A stretch of 64,000 nucleotides of DNA from Symbiodinium microadriaticum (GCA_001939145.1 LSRX01000280.1:300540-364539); one strand, 5' to 3'; counted from the stretch's first letter, positions 30,776 through 41,125 are shown. The notes: generated by a model not told the origin, from the letters alone. Numbers and translations: made by a program.

Positions 30776-31298
30776 GGGTTTAGGGCTTAGGGTCTGAGGT
30801 TTAAGGTTTAAGGGTTTAGGGTTTGGGACTGCTGCTTTTCAAACCTTGGGAACCCGACATAGGTCCCACAAAACCTAAACCTGCCAAGCCCTGATGAAGC
30901 CCCATCCCAGCTACTGTCAATCTTGCCATTGAACCTCAGGGGTCAAGAAAGACTTTCATGCGAGCCAGAAGCGGATTCCTCATGATTCCTCTTTACGACA
31001 GAGGCATATTTTTAAGGGACAATAGGAGGGACCCCTAGAAGGGACCCCTGATCCTAATACGCTAAATAACCCTTTTATACCCATTATATATTGTCTCATA
31101 AAGCCCCTATATAACCCCAAGGGTCCCTTTAAGGGTCTCTCCTTTAGTCCCTCGATATTTCGCATTTCATACCCTTCCGTCTGACAATACGGCCCCATGA
31201 ATATGTACTTTCATACACCAGAGCCCCCTAAATGCACTCACGGCCCAAAACTTAACATCCTAAAGCCAGAACATGCCCTTGCAAAACCCTACGAATAT

Positions 31299-31399
31299 GG
31301 GTAGTTTTCTAAATTAGGGTCATCCTTTTAGGTTCCCAAGAAAGTACGGCACCCTTCTACAAAGGGCCCCCAAAGGGACCCTAATTTAGAGGACCGCCC
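31299..31399. mobile_element. family E MITE, right end duplicated
   Basis: GGGTAGTTTTCTAAATTAGGG ... CTAATTTAGAGGACCGCCC. The last part plus flank is repeated at 31436-31474. Confidence 0.85.
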
Positions 31400-31750
31400 A
31401 TATGAGCATTGACCCTAAACCCCTAAACCCTAAACGGGACCCTAATTTACAGGACTGCCCATATGAGCATTGACGGTTTAGGCCTTAGGGTCCGGCATAG
31501 CTCCTTGCAGGACACTCCCTCCACAGGAAGGCCTTTTTTGATCTATAGGGTTTAGGGTTTAGGGTTTTGATTTTGCGTAGAAGCTAGTCATACCCGAACA
31601 AAGAACTACATTCGAGACTCATAGGTGCCCATAAACTCTGAACAATGAAAAACTAAACCCTACACCCTAAACCCTAAACTCATCTTAAAACCTAAACATT
31701 AAAGCTTAAACTTATCTAAAAACTTAAACATCTCAAACACCGATTACAAG

Positions 31751-31853
31751 GGAGAAGTCTGAGGCACCGGCAGAGGACTCTGCCTGCCGACGCGCTCCTC
31801 ATCTCAGCAGACAGCGCAGTGAAAGGCCTGGGTGCAGCTTCGGCTTCCCTCCG
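31751..31853 (+). CDS. 103-nt internal exon
   Basis: After CGATTACAAG the frame reads EKSEAPAEDSACRRAPHLSR, then QRSERPGCSFGFPP and donor CCG|GTTTAGGG. CCCTAAA words lie left. The minus strand is also open (EAEAAPRPFTALSAEMRSAS), so strand is uncertain; the canonical donor favours +. Confidence 0.45.
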
Positions 31854-31900
31854 GTTTAGGGCTTAGGGTTTAAAAAGGCTTAGGGTTTAGGCTTCGGGTT

Positions 31901-32050
31901 TAGAAAACAATTTGGAATATGGTTTAGGGTTTAGGGCTTAGGGTTTAAATGGCTTAATTAGGGTTTATTCGGGTTTAGAAAACAATTTGGAATATGGTTT
32001 AGGGTTTAGGGCTTAGGGTTTAAATGGCTTAATTAGGGTTTAGGCTTCGG
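31901..32050. repeat. 75-bp tandem duplication
   Basis: The block starting TAGAAAACAATTTGGAATAT occurs at 31901 and 31976, both containing TTTAGGG words. Confidence 0.9.
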
Positions 32051-32590
32051 GTGTAGAAAAAATTGGAATAGAATTCGGGTTTTGGAATTAGTGTCTATAG
32101 GGTTTAGGAGTGGGGTTCAGGTTTGAACCCTAAACCCAAGAAGGTGCTATAGAGAGTTCAGCTTTTAGTGCGGGACAGATTCAGGCTGCCCTCCTAAGTG
32201 GGTTCGGGCGTTGGGGTTTAGGGTTTAGGGTTTAGGGTATAGGGTACAGGTTTTAGGGTTTAGAGTTTAGTATAGGCGCCTTAATCATTGAAACCAAGTT
32301 TTGCAGGTATGATATTGTATGATTACCGGACTAAAGGGGGATGTTGCTGCAAGTTGCTCAATGCATTGTCACAGCCCGAACTGGTTGCTGAGATCTTAGT
32401 CATTCAGCCCCAAAAGCAGGTTTACCTGTACTTATATAAACAGTGGGGCTAGAATGCAAGAAAATAGACAAAAGCCAGCGGACAAAGCCATAAAGAAGAC
32501 CCGCTCAGTCACCCTAAGCCCTAAACTCTAAACCCCAAGACTATCAACATACTGGAGTGGTAGGAGACGCAAAGTAGATCTCCGCTACAC

Positions 32591-32825
32591 CAGCTGGTTT
32601 CCTCAGCTTCGGATTCAGAGAACTCCGTCCAGATCTTGCAGACCTTTGTGAAGGACTCCTCCGGCACATCGTCGACGCAAAACACCCGATGGTTCATCTC
32701 GGAATGCGACCTCGCCCTGCAGCGCGCGATGTCGCAGCCATGGTCCTCGCGCTCCTGGATGCCAGCAAAGAGAGGCTCGTTCGCAGCATGCGAGCAGCAC
32801 TCATCATCCACGCTGCTCACGATGT
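32591..32825 (-). CDS. 235-nt exon, Cys/Glu/Asp-rich
   Basis: On the minus strand, after CACGGCTCAG, the frame reads IVSSVDDECCSHAANEPLFA, GIQEREDHGCDIARCRARSH, SEMNHRVFCVDDVPEESFTK, VCKIWTEFSESEAEETS and reaches a possible donor CTG|GTGTAG. Third positions are strongly G/C. Several Cys/His (CC, HGC, C, C) could bind metal. The + strand is also open with splice-like ends (TFVKDSSGTSSTQNTRWFIS), so strand is probable, not certain. No family recognised. Confidence 0.5.
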
Positions 32826-33120
32826 CTGAGCCGTGTGAGTTAAGGGTTGCAGCATTTAGGGTTTAGGATGTGAGCTAAGGGTTTAGGGTTTAGGTGGGGT
32901 TTTAGGGTTCGGCTACACTTGCCCAGGCTTACTTTCGCGTAGCAGCCCTAAACCCTACTTACATATCCTAAACCCTAAACCCCTAAACCCTAAACCCTAA
33001 ACCTCAAGCCCTAAACCCTAAACCCGGTTAATCCCCTAGGCCAAGAATCCCCAGGCCTCAAAAGAAAGACCATAAAGACAGAAACTAAACCCGATTTGCA
33101 TATCCTAAACCCTATAAACC

Positions 33121-33237
33121 TACTGTTGGTGGTATACATCCTGCATTACTTTAAGGGCCCTGAACCATGGGAATTCTGGTATATGGCTGCCTTATCATGG
33201 GTAATGCAGGATTTACATCATCAAGTCATCAACCCTA
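33121..33237. mobile_element. family A MITE
   Basis: TACTGTTGGTGGTATACATCC ... GGATTTACATCATC with the last TCATC doubled. Confidence 0.75.
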
Positions 33238-33439
33238 TGTCCCGAAACCCCAAAAAAAGGACCCTAATTTAGAGAACTGACCATTTACATAACCTTAAAC
33301 CCTATAAAAACCCGAAACCCGACACCCCCGAAACCCCTGAGCAACCTACCTTACTAGGGCTCCTTATAATGACTTCTTTGTATAAGTCCTTAAAATGGTA
33401 GGTTATTTGGGGTCTAGGTACCTAAAACCCGACACCCCC

Positions 33440-33550
33440 TCCAGGAAAGGCCGGTCCCTTTTAGGTCCCCAATTGTAGTACGCCACCCTTACAAAAAAGG
33501 GACCCTAAAAGCCTAACTGAAGAGGGATCCTAATTTAGAGAACTACCCAT
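33440..33550. mobile_element. family E MITE, left end lost
   Basis: Core TTTTAGGTCCCCAATTGTAG and right end CCTAATTTAGAGAACTACCC. Another solo right arm lies at 33255-33284. Confidence 0.6.
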
Positions 33551-33684
33551 ATCCCTCCTAAACCCTAAACCCTATGTGAACCCTAAACCCTAAACCTTAA
33601 ACCATAAACCCTGAACCCCACTAAAACCCTAAAACCTAAACCCCTAAAAGGAAAAGCCACAAAGACTGGGGCACCTGCACGCAG

Positions 33685-33735
33685 CAGGCCACCAGGCAAC
33701 TCTCGTGGCAGCAAGCCGCCACGCTCGAGACCTAA
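33685..33735 (+). CDS. terminal exon, Gln/Ala-rich
   Basis: After CTGCACGCAG the frame reads QATRQLSWQQAATLET and TAA. The stop lies in CTAATGTGACCG, a 12-mer repeated at 33988-33999 after a TTTAGGG tract and a family P MITE, so the ancestral exon may have continued there. Confidence 0.45.
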   Translation, partial: QATRQLSWQQAATLET

Positions 33736-33889
33736 TGTGACCGTATCAGGGAGGTTTAGGGAAGTTTAAGGAAGTTTAGGGGTATAGGGTTTAGGGTTTG
33801 AGGGAGGTTTAGGGAGGTTTAGGGGTTTAGGGTCTAGGGAGCCTTAAGGGTTTAGGGAGGTTTGGGGGTTTAGGGTTAGGGGGCTTAGT

Positions 33890-33990
33890 TGTTGAGTCCA
33901 TGAGCAACAAAAAAAGTGTAGACAATCAGTTTTATAACGGATCATATGATCCCAAAAAGTTTAAAGTGTAGAGATTCAGCTCCTAAGCTA
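33890..33990. mobile_element. family P MITE
   Basis: TTGTTGAGTCCATGAGCAAC ... GAGATTCAGCTCCTAAG. Confidence 0.7.
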
Positions 33991-34299
33991 ATGTGACCGC
34001 ATTCCGAAAACCGACGCACCAATCAGAGTGAAAGGCCTAGAGGTTTCGAGGTTTAGGGCCTCGGGGTTTAGGGCTGAGGGGCTTAGGGCTTGAAGTTTAG
34101 GGTTTCAACTTGTTGGGGGGTTTAGACGGGTTTAGGGTTTAGGGGTGTATTTAGGGGTCACGAATCCACAGACCTGAAACAAGGGAACCCTGTGACTTCA
34201 AACGATGCACCCCAAAGCCAACCTCTAAACGCTGTAGCGCTAACACCAAACCCAAACACGCTAAACCCTGTGCTACTCCTCCTCCGCCTCCTTTGCTTG

Positions 34300-34327
34300 C
34301 GCCGGATCCTCCTCCTCCTCCTGCTAC

Positions 34328-34376
<49 letters not shown>

Positions 34377-34665
34377 CGGCTGCTGCTGCTGCTGCTGCTG
34401 CTGGCACTGCTTCCACTGCTACTGCCACTGCCACAGCTACTCCTNGCTGCTGCTGCTGCTGCTGCTGCTGGCGCGGCTGCTGCTGCTGCTGCTGCTGCTG
34501 CTACTGCTTCCACTGCTACTGCCACTGCCACAGCTACTCCTACTACCACTACCATCACTACTATCACTACCAGTACTGCCACTACCACTACCACTACCAC
34601 TACCACTACAACTACTACTGCCACTACCACTACCACTATCGCTACCACTACAACTACCACTACAC
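34300..34665. repeat. CTG then CTA/CCA triplet array with an internal N
   Basis: (CTG)n blocks at 34329-34505 and (ACT/CCA)n to 34660. The single N at 34445 sits between two near-identical copies of the same block. The long ORFs here are homopolymer translations and are not called. Confidence 0.9.
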
Positions 34666-35056
34666 TAAACCCTAAAACCTAAACCCTAAACCCCTAGACC
34701 CTAAAACCTGAACCCGAAACCCGAAAGCCCAGTGTTGGGGTGTAGGACGAGGGAGGAGCGGTCAGGTTCACGGTTTAGGGCCAGGGCTTTGTGGGTTTTC
34801 AAAGGGTCCTATGTACCTATATCCTAGAATGTAGGCTTTATACAACTTGTTTAGGGTTCAGGTCCTGAGTTTTGTTTAGGGTTTAGGGGTTTAGGGTTTA
34901 GGGGTTTAGGGTTTGAGGTTTTAGGCAGGATTCAAAAAAAACAGATACTTCTCATGGGCTCCCTTCAACAAACCTACACGGAAACCCAAGCCACCAAAAA
35001 AGCGAGAAGGATACGTCACGTTGATAAGCTAAAAATGGTGTTGATGATTTTTGCAG

Positions 35057-35485
35057 GTCCCTATATTCAAACCTCAAAGCCCTGTGGAACACTGTGGAAG
35101 CAACGACGCTGTTGAGCGGAGTGAGCTCAGGAGTTTGGGTTAAGGGTTTAGGGATTAGTGGTTTAGGGTTTTAGGGTTTGGGACCAGTGGACGGATTTCA
35201 AAAAAACTCAGAATACCCATGAGACCCCAACCCCCTCCCGAACAATAAGTATTATGCAGGCTGTCAGTTTATAGGCATACGGTTCGGTTTAGGGTTTAAG
35301 TCTTACGGAATTATACGGCTTAGGGTTTAGGGTTTAGTGAAAATTTAGTCTTCAGGGTATATATATATACGGGGATGAGGGTGTAGGACTCTGCAGGCCA
35401 AGGCCCAAGCCAGCTGTTCCGCTGCAGTTAGCAGCCAGTGCTCTACCTCTTCGAGCTTTCCAAGAGCCACTCGCAAACCAGGACG
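35057..35485 (+). CDS. two exons
   Basis: Exon 35057-35138 (after TTTTTGCAG) reads VPIFKPQSPVEHCGSNDAVE, then RSELRSL plus 1 nt, with donor TTGG|GTTAAG. Exon 35397 onward (after ACTCTGCAG) read in phase gives GQGPSQLFRCS and TAG. Read in phase 0 it is open to donor ACG|GTTAGG at 35485 (AKAQASCSAAVSSQCSTSSS). Both are plausible. No family recognised. Confidence 0.5.
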
Positions 35486-35810
35486 GTTAGGGATTGAAGC
35501 TTCTAGGTTTGATAGGATTATATGATTATATGATTCTATTTACCCTACACCCCGGCCGTTTAGTCGGACTCCCTTAAGAGATACCCCACCTCTTTAGTAG
35601 GAACCCTTAGAAAAGGTCCCGTAGCCTTTGTGTAAGGAATCCCTTGAAAGAGCTGCGCCAGTCTAAAACCCTGGATCGTAGCCCTCAGCCCTCAGCCCCC
35701 AAAACGGTTTAGGTTTTAGGGTTCATAGAGTTTAGGATTTATAGGGTTTAGGGTTTAGGGTTTGGGGCTTAGGATTTAGGGTTTAGGGGTTTAGGGTTTA
35801 GGGTAGTAGT

Positions 35811-36018
35811 TCTAAGCCCATGTACCCAATTACGGTGGATGATATAAATCCTGCATTACCCACAATAAGGAATATGCCATATTTCCTACAAATTGACGGT
35901 CCTTAAGGTAATGCAGGATTTATATCATCAGCAGTAGTATATACTTTGGCTCCAGAGTACGTACATAGGGATTACTGTAAGGCCACAGTATATAGTGTTT
36001 GGGTACATGGACTCTTAA
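35811..36018. mobile_element. family C MITE with a nested family A MITE
   Basis: The left arm CTAAGCCCATGTACCCAAT stops at 35830 and the rest (GTATATACTTTGGC ... TTTGGGTACATGGACTC) resumes at 35937. Confidence 0.85.
35831..35936. mobile_element. family A MITE inserted into a family C copy
   Basis: TACGGTGGATGATATAAATCC ... TTATATCATCAGCAGTA. The target TA is present on both sides, giving a 2-bp TA duplication. Confidence 0.9.
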
Positions 36019-36341
36019 GGCTAGTTGCCATGTTGCCATGTCCAAGGCGTTTAGAATGGATATAAGTGCCCTAAACTGCTTAAACCCTAAACCTGCTTAA
36101 ACCCCAGTAGAACTCCTGAACTAAACTAGGAGGAGTAGGCCCTAAGCCCTAAACCGGGGAAATTTTGGGATATAGACGTTCTCAATAAGGCCCCTTTTAA
36201 GACACAACCTAAAGGCCACCCACGTGAAGGGAGACAATGGAAGCAAAGGAAGACAAGGTGCTGGCCGAGACGCCCTCCTCAAATGTGGCTTAGTTCTTCG
36301 TGCTGTCTCGCATTGTTGAGAATGCTGCGAGGTGGCTGCAG

Positions 36342-36540
36342 TCGTGTCCTTGACGTCGAACGGTCGGCTTCGGCAAGGTTTTCCGAAGAATTCTGCGACA
36401 AAGCATGGACAACAGCCTGCTCTTGCGCCGCCAGATGGGACCGCGACGCGGAAGATTACTGGTATAGCTACAATCCCCAGTGCTGCATCAGAAGCCGGCA
36501 GGCCACAACGGAGCCGAGGCGTGGCGAGCGCCCACAGTAG
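36342..36540 (+). CDS. terminal exon, Cys/aromatic-rich
   Basis: After GGTGGCTGCAG the frame reads VLDVERSASARFSEEFCDKA, WTTACSCAARWDRDAEDYWY, SYNPQCCIRSRQATTEPRRG, ERPQ and TAG. Acidic and aromatic, with several Cys, so perhaps secreted or metal-binding. Two minus frames are open too (one: NLPRRGPIWRRKSRLLSMLC after CTATACCAG), so strand is uncertain. Confidence 0.45.
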
Positions 36541-36639
36541 CAGCACCGCGGCGCAAGCGCCGGCGTGGACTGGCCTCCCCTTTTTAGGGATCCTGACAGG
36601 GATCCACAACGGTTCCTATAGGGCTTCTAATAACGGTGC

Positions 36640-36748
36640 TATAAGGGTAGTTCTCGAAACTTGCGTCCCTGTTTTGGGTCCCCAATATGGTGCGGCACGC
36701 CTATACAATGGACCTTAAAAGGGGATCCTAATTGGGAGAACTACCATA
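36640..36748. mobile_element. family E MITE
   Basis: GGGTAGTTCTCGAAACTTG ... CCTAATTGGGAGAACTACC. Confidence 0.75.
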
Positions 36749-36858
36749 TAGGCTCCTGAATAAGTTCAACCTTTGTCTTGTAATATCAATACAAGCATAC
36801 ATCGCCAGCTTAGGGTTTTGGAATTTCGGGCTTAGGGTGCAGTATAACCATGCACAGG

Positions 36859-36909
36859 CTATAGGAGGATGCTATTGGTAATGGCTCCGCCATCTATATC
36901 ATCGACGAA
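36859..36909 (-). CDS. terminal exon
   Basis: On the minus strand, acceptor CTTGTCGACAG, then FVDDIDGGAITNSILL and TAG. Natural composition but short; no family recognised. Confidence 0.4.
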   Translation of the reverse strand, partial: FVDDIDGGAITNSILL

Positions 36910-37078
36910 CTGTCGACAAGTTCAGGAATCACCCTAAACCCTAAACCCCCTAAACCCTAATCCCCTAAATCCCCTAAACCCCAAACCCCCTAAACCCCCT
37001 AAACCCCAAACCCCCTAAAACCCCTAAACCCCTAAACCCTAAACCGAAGGGGATCGCGAACTTCGAGAAGGTCTTCTA

Positions 37079-37193
37079 TACCCTAAGGGTCCATGTACAC
37101 AAATAGTATATGTATTGGCCCTAAAGTACCTGGATACGGACTACATTAAGGCCAAAGTATATACTATTTGGGTACCTGGACCCTTATAGGGAT
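37079..37193. mobile_element. family C MITE
   Basis: ACCCTAAGGGTCCATGTACAC ... GGGTACCTGGACCCTTATAGGG. Flanked further out by a direct repeat (AAACCGAAGGGGATC at about 37041 and 37261). Confidence 0.85.
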
Positions 37194-37312
37194 AGGGCTC
37201 AAGACTGTGGACCCAAACCCCCTTAATCCCCCTTAAACCCCCTAAACCCCTAAACCCCCTAAACCGAAGGGGATCCCGAACTCCTAGAGGGCCCAAGACT
37301 GTTGGACGCCAG

Positions 37313-37722
37313 AGCAGCCGATGCAGCCACCTCCCCAAGTTCGATTCGATGGCCCCGGACCTTCACCTCGCGGTGGCTCTGGCTTTTGTAAAGTTTAGGG
37401 ATTAGGGGTTTAGGGTTTGGGGTTTAGGGTTTAGGGGTTTAGGGTTTAGAGTTTAGGGGTTTAGGGTGTAGGGTTTCGGGTAGTTTACGGATTAGAATTT
37501 CGAGCCGGGGGATTGGGGCTCCCCATAGGCCCCTAAGTAATTCCTTTTTATGGTTTTATAAGTAGAATCCTAGAAGGTAATCCCAAAAAGGAACTACTTA
37601 GGGGCCTATGGGTAGTTTCGAGCTTCGGGAGTATGGCTCCAAGTTTCGTTCGAGCTTTGGTTGTCTATGGTCGCCGACCTTTTCAAGCTCAGCTTTCCTC
37701 CTCCACAGTGCTAGCCGTATGA
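37313..37722 (+). CDS. two-exon 3' end; acceptor supplied by a family H MITE
   Basis: Exon 37313-37387 (after TTGGACGCCAG) reads QPMQPPPQVRFDGPGPSPRG, then GSGF plus 1 nt, with donor TTTT|GTAAAG leading into TTTAGGG. A family H MITE at 37531-37615 ends GGGTAG, and the next exon (37616-37722) starts there. In phase it reads FSSFGSMAPSFVRALVVYGR, then RPFQAQLSSSTVLAV and TGA. Pro/Gly-rich then hydrophobic. An alternative reading of the second exon with a 49-nt intron was considered less likely. No family recognised. Confidence 0.55.
37531..37615. mobile_element. family H MITE
   Basis: CCCATAGGCCCCTAAGTAATTC ... GAACTACTTAGGGGCCTATGGGTAG. Confidence 0.85.
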
Positions 37723-37759
37723 GATTCTGTCGTGGCGAATATTTTAGGCACCCATAAAA

Positions 37760-38295
37760 GATTCTAATGTCGGCTTGTCATCATTTAGGGCACCGTCCTT
37801 TTCATCATTTTCAATTTCAACATCAGTCCTATGATCATTTTCACTACCGCTATGTTGTCTGGATAATATCATATTTCATCCATTGTTCATCGATATTTTT
37901 CATCGCTTGGCGCAGAAGGTCCGGTCAAAGGGCGCACGGGAAGCCTGGAATGTTCAAGAAATCACAAGAGCCTGAGCAAAGCTCTTTTTGTCTCTTATTT
38001 TTTCTGCTAGTTGTTGCATCGTTGGGCGGGAAATGGCGGGTGAAAGGGCATGCGGAACTTCTGGAAGTTATGAAAGATGAGGAGAGCCTCAGGACGTCGT
38101 CATTTGTTGAAAACCATGCTTCATTACTGTTGCTTCGTTTGGCGGAAAAGGTACGTATACAGAACTGTCGCCAACATGACAAGATGATAACGAAACGATG
38201 ACACAATGATGATGGAAGCAGGGGTGAAGAGAACAGTGCAAGCAACACAAAACCCGCCTTGCCCAAAGCTTTCCACTCACTGATTGCCTCCACTT
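37760..38295. other. single-copy stretch, degenerate internal repeats
   Basis: Three loosely related segments (CGCTTGGCGCAGAAGGTCCG, CGTTGGGCGGGAAATGGCGG, CGTTTGGCGGAAAAGGTACG). Overlapping ORFs on both strands have no splice support and mixed codon use; not called. Confidence 0.4.
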
Positions 38296-38296
38296 A

Positions 38297-38370
38297 GCTG
38301 CTGAGTTCATAAGCACAAAAAGTGTACACTTTCAGTTCTATAAGGGATCATATAATCCCAAAAACTCCAC
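38297..38370. mobile_element. family P MITE, right-truncated
   Basis: GCTGCTGAGTTCATAAGCAC and core GTACACTTTCAGTTCTATAA, then a break before a CCCTAAA tract. Confidence 0.65.
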
Positions 38371-38389
38371 CACATGCCCAATAGCCTGA

Positions 38390-38690
38390 ACCTGCTAAAC
38401 CCTGAACCCCTAACCCCTAAACCCCTAAACCCCTAAACCGCTAAACCCTGAACCCTAAACCCTAAACCCTGAACCCTACACCCTAAACCCTGAACCCTAA
38501 ACCGCCTAAACCCCTAAACCCTAAACCCTGAACCCTAAACCCTAAACCCTAAACCCTCCCTAAACCCTGAACCCTAAACCCAAAACCCTAAACCCTAAAC
38601 CCTGAACCCTAAACCCTGAACCCTGAACCCTAAACCCTAAACCGCAAAACCCTGAACCCTAAACCCTGAACCTAGACCCTGAAATCCTGC
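38390..38690 (-). repeat. CCCTAAA telomere-like tract
   Basis: About 300 bp, left of exon 38693-38760. Confidence 0.95.
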
Positions 38691-38692
38691 AG

Positions 38693-38760
38693 GTCACCTG
38701 GTGATCTTTGCGGCCCAGAAGTTGCAAATCTCCATGGGGCCTGGAGAGTCAGATACTTAG
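38693..38760 (+). CDS. terminal exon
   Basis: After GAAATCCTGCAG the frame reads HLVIFAAQKLQISMGPGESD, then T and TAG. CCCTAAA tract left, TTTAGGG tract right. A minus-strand reading (PMEICNFWAAKIT) is also possible. No family recognised. Confidence 0.5.
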
Positions 38761-38769
38761 GGCCAGGAA

Positions 38770-38890
38770 CACGGTTTAGGGTTTAGGGTTTAGGGCTTTC
38801 GGGTTTAGGGGTTAGGGGTTTAGGGTTTAGGGTTTAGGGTTTAGGGCTTTCGGGTTTAGGGTTTAGGGGTTTAGGGTTTAGGGCTTATAC
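38770..38890 (+). repeat. TTTAGGG telomere-like tract
   Basis: About 120 bp right of the exon at 38693-38760. Confidence 0.95.
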
Positions 38891-38944
38891 CCCAATTGAA
38901 AGGGGCATGCATGCACCCGCTTAGGAGTACTCCTACTCCTGCAG

Positions 38945-39036
38945 CTGCTCAGGCTACTGCTACTGCTGCTGCTGCTGCTGCTGCTTCTTCTAGTGTACTG
39001 CTACTGCTACTGCTACTGCTACTGCTACTGCTACTG

Positions 39037-39073
<37 letters not shown>
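38945..39073. repeat. CTG/CTA triplet array
   Basis: CTGCTACTGCTG changing to (CTA)n. Leu-run and Ser-run ORFs on either strand are not called. Confidence 0.9.
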
Positions 39074-39604
39074 AAACCAAGCCAGAAGAGAGTTCAAAGC
39101 TTTCGCCATGAGGCGTTTCGTGCATAGGGACTTGTTCATTTTTCATGTACAGGAAACGAAGGCGAGGATGTAAGGACAACGTGATCGCAACTAGACTCGA
39201 CCTTGCCAGATGTAGTACCCTTTTTGTTGTTCTCGCACCACAGAGCTCGGTTGAACCCTAAACCCTAAGCCCTAAAACCTAAACCCTAAACCGAAAGGGG
39301 CGCAAAAGTTTGGGACCTAGGGGTTTTCCTGGAGGCACGGAAAGGAGCTGCAGAGTCGTGATTCTAAACTTCGAAGCAACCTGGCAGAACAAAAAAAAAT
39401 ACATTTTTTCATAATGGGTCCTTTAAGGAACAGGTCCAGGCAAAAAGTAATTTTTGAAGTATGGTACTTCAAACCCCAAGTTCTGGACCCTGAACCCGCA
39501 AACCCCTAAGTCCTGATTGGATCCCGATTCCTCTGGGCTCCTGGCAACTTCCGGACGAGGTCACCACCTCACAAGTTAGCAGAAGGGGGGCCTTAGTACT
39601 TGGG

Positions 39605-40015
39605 GCTTTTGGGCAGTTTGGGGAGTTTAGGTTTTAGAGTTCAGGGGTTTTAGGGAGTTTAGGGTTTAGGGATTTTACGGGTAAGGGGTTTAGGGTTTAG
39701 GGAGCTTAGGTTTTAGGGTTCAAGGGTTTTAGGGAGTTTAGGGTTAGGGGTTTAGGGCTTAGGGAGTTTAGGGTTTAGGGTTCAGGGTTTAGAGTTTACG
39801 GCTTACGGTTTAGGGGTGGGGTATTATAGTGTGCTTACACGCTTTAAGCTCAGGCATTGCCACGATGCTACTGTATACAGAGGCCAGACTGCCCAAAACC
39901 AGGCTTTTAGGCCGCATGTTCACGGTTTAGAGTTTAGGGTTTAGGGTTCACGGTTTAGAGCTTAGGGTTTAGGGTTTAGAGTTTAGGGTTTAGGGTTTAG
40001 AGTTTAGGGTTCACG
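39605..40015 (+). repeat. TTTAGGG telomere-like tracts
   Basis: Two TTTAGGG-type tracts (39605-39820, 39925-40015) around a short single-copy piece. Confidence 0.9.
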
Positions 40016-40104
40016 CTTATCGATGGTTGAGGCCAGTGGTGATCTCTGGCCATTTGGGATCAGGGGTTTTGAGTCTGTATATGGGCATTATGTTGGAGGT
40101 ATAC

Positions 40105-40210
40105 TACTGTTGATAGTATAAATCCTGCATTACCTTAAGGACCCTAAACTATGGGAATTATGGTATAGTCCTTATAACGGGGTCATGCAGGATTTATATC
40201 ATCAACCGTA
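40105..40210. mobile_element. family A MITE
   Basis: TACTGTTGATAGTATAAATCC ... TTATATCATCAACCGTA. Confidence 0.85.
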
Positions 40211-40261
40211 TTGTCTACTTACACACTGGCAAGGGACTGGAAGGGATATATTATAATTTAT

Positions 40262-40625
40262 ATCCCCTTTCCTGCAATACCCTAAATCCTAGACCCTAAG
40301 CCTAAAACCCTAAACCCTGAAACCCTAAAACCCTAAACCTTAAACCCCTAAACCCTAAAACCCTAAACCCCTAAACCCTGAACCCTCAACCCTAAACCCT
40401 AAACCCCTAAACCCTAAACCCCTCAACCCTAAACCCTAAACCCCTCAACCCTAAACCCCTAAACCCCTAAACCCCTAAACCCCTAAAATCTTAAACCCTA
40501 AACCCCTAAACCCTAAACCCCTCAACCCTAAAACCCTCAACCCCTAAGCCCTAAATCCTTACAGTACCCTTATAGAGCCCTTTAAAGGAACCCTTATAAA
40601 CCCATTTAAGGGAACCCCTAAAACC
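40262..40625 (-). repeat. CCCTAAA telomere-like tract
   Basis: About 360 bp left of exon 40627-40717. Confidence 0.95.
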
Positions 40626-40626
40626 C

Positions 40627-40717
40627 TCAAGCTCTAAGCTCCGGGTCTGGGCTTGGTGTTTCGAGCATCGATTTTTTGACTTGGCGACTGAGCCTAAGGT
40701 GTCGAGAAGGGTGGAGG
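40627..40717 (-). CDS. terminal exon, basic
   Basis: On the minus strand, acceptor CCCAATTGCAG, then LHPSRHLRLSRQVKKSMLET, PSPDPELRA and TGA. A basic helix-like start and acidic Pro-rich tail. Its acceptor sequence AGGCTGCAATTGGGATCCT is duplicated at 40836-40860 beyond a TTTAGGG tract. No family recognised. Confidence 0.5.
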
Positions 40718-40959
40718 CTGCAATTGGGATCCTATAAGGCTTTGGGTTGAGGGTTTAGGGTTTAGGGTTTAGGGTTTAGGGTTTTAGGGCTTAGGGGTCT
40801 AGGGTTTAGGGTTTAGGGTTTAGGGTTTAGGGTGCAGGCTGCAATTGGGATCCTTAAAGGGATCTACGGTTTAGGGTTTCTTTAAGGCTTAGGGGATCCT
40901 TAAAGGGATCCATAAGGGTTCCTATAAGGTTTCTATGTAATAAAATTACTCTAAACTAT

Positions 40960-41062
40960 AAGGGGTAGTTCTCTAAATTAGGGTCTCTTTTCAGGTCCCC
41001 AGTATAGAAGGGCACCCTTATGAAGGGACCCCCAAAAATGACCTTAATTAAGAGAACTACCC
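40960..41062. mobile_element. family E MITE
   Basis: GGGTAGTTCTCTAAATTAGGG ... CTTAATTAAGAGAACTACCC. Confidence 0.85.
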
Positions 41063-41098
41063 ATACAGGCTGCAAATGTGGGCACCGATCACAATCAG

Positions 41099-41125
41099 AC
41101 ATCGAAACTTCATAGGATTTGGTGC
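41099..41125 (+). CDS. 27-nt microexon
   Basis: Acceptor GATCACAATCAG, nine codons TSKLHRIWC, and consensus donor TGC|GTAAGT. Good borders but too short to be sure. Confidence 0.35.

Noticed and set aside
34151-34682. Ser-, Ala-, Val- or Leu-run ORFs
   Set aside because: Homopolymer translation of (CTG)n/(CTA)n, open in several frames at once.
39520-39600. Exon on either strand (IPIPLGSWQLPDE or VVTSSGSCQEPRG)
   Set aside because: Both strands open, no convincing pair of splice sites.
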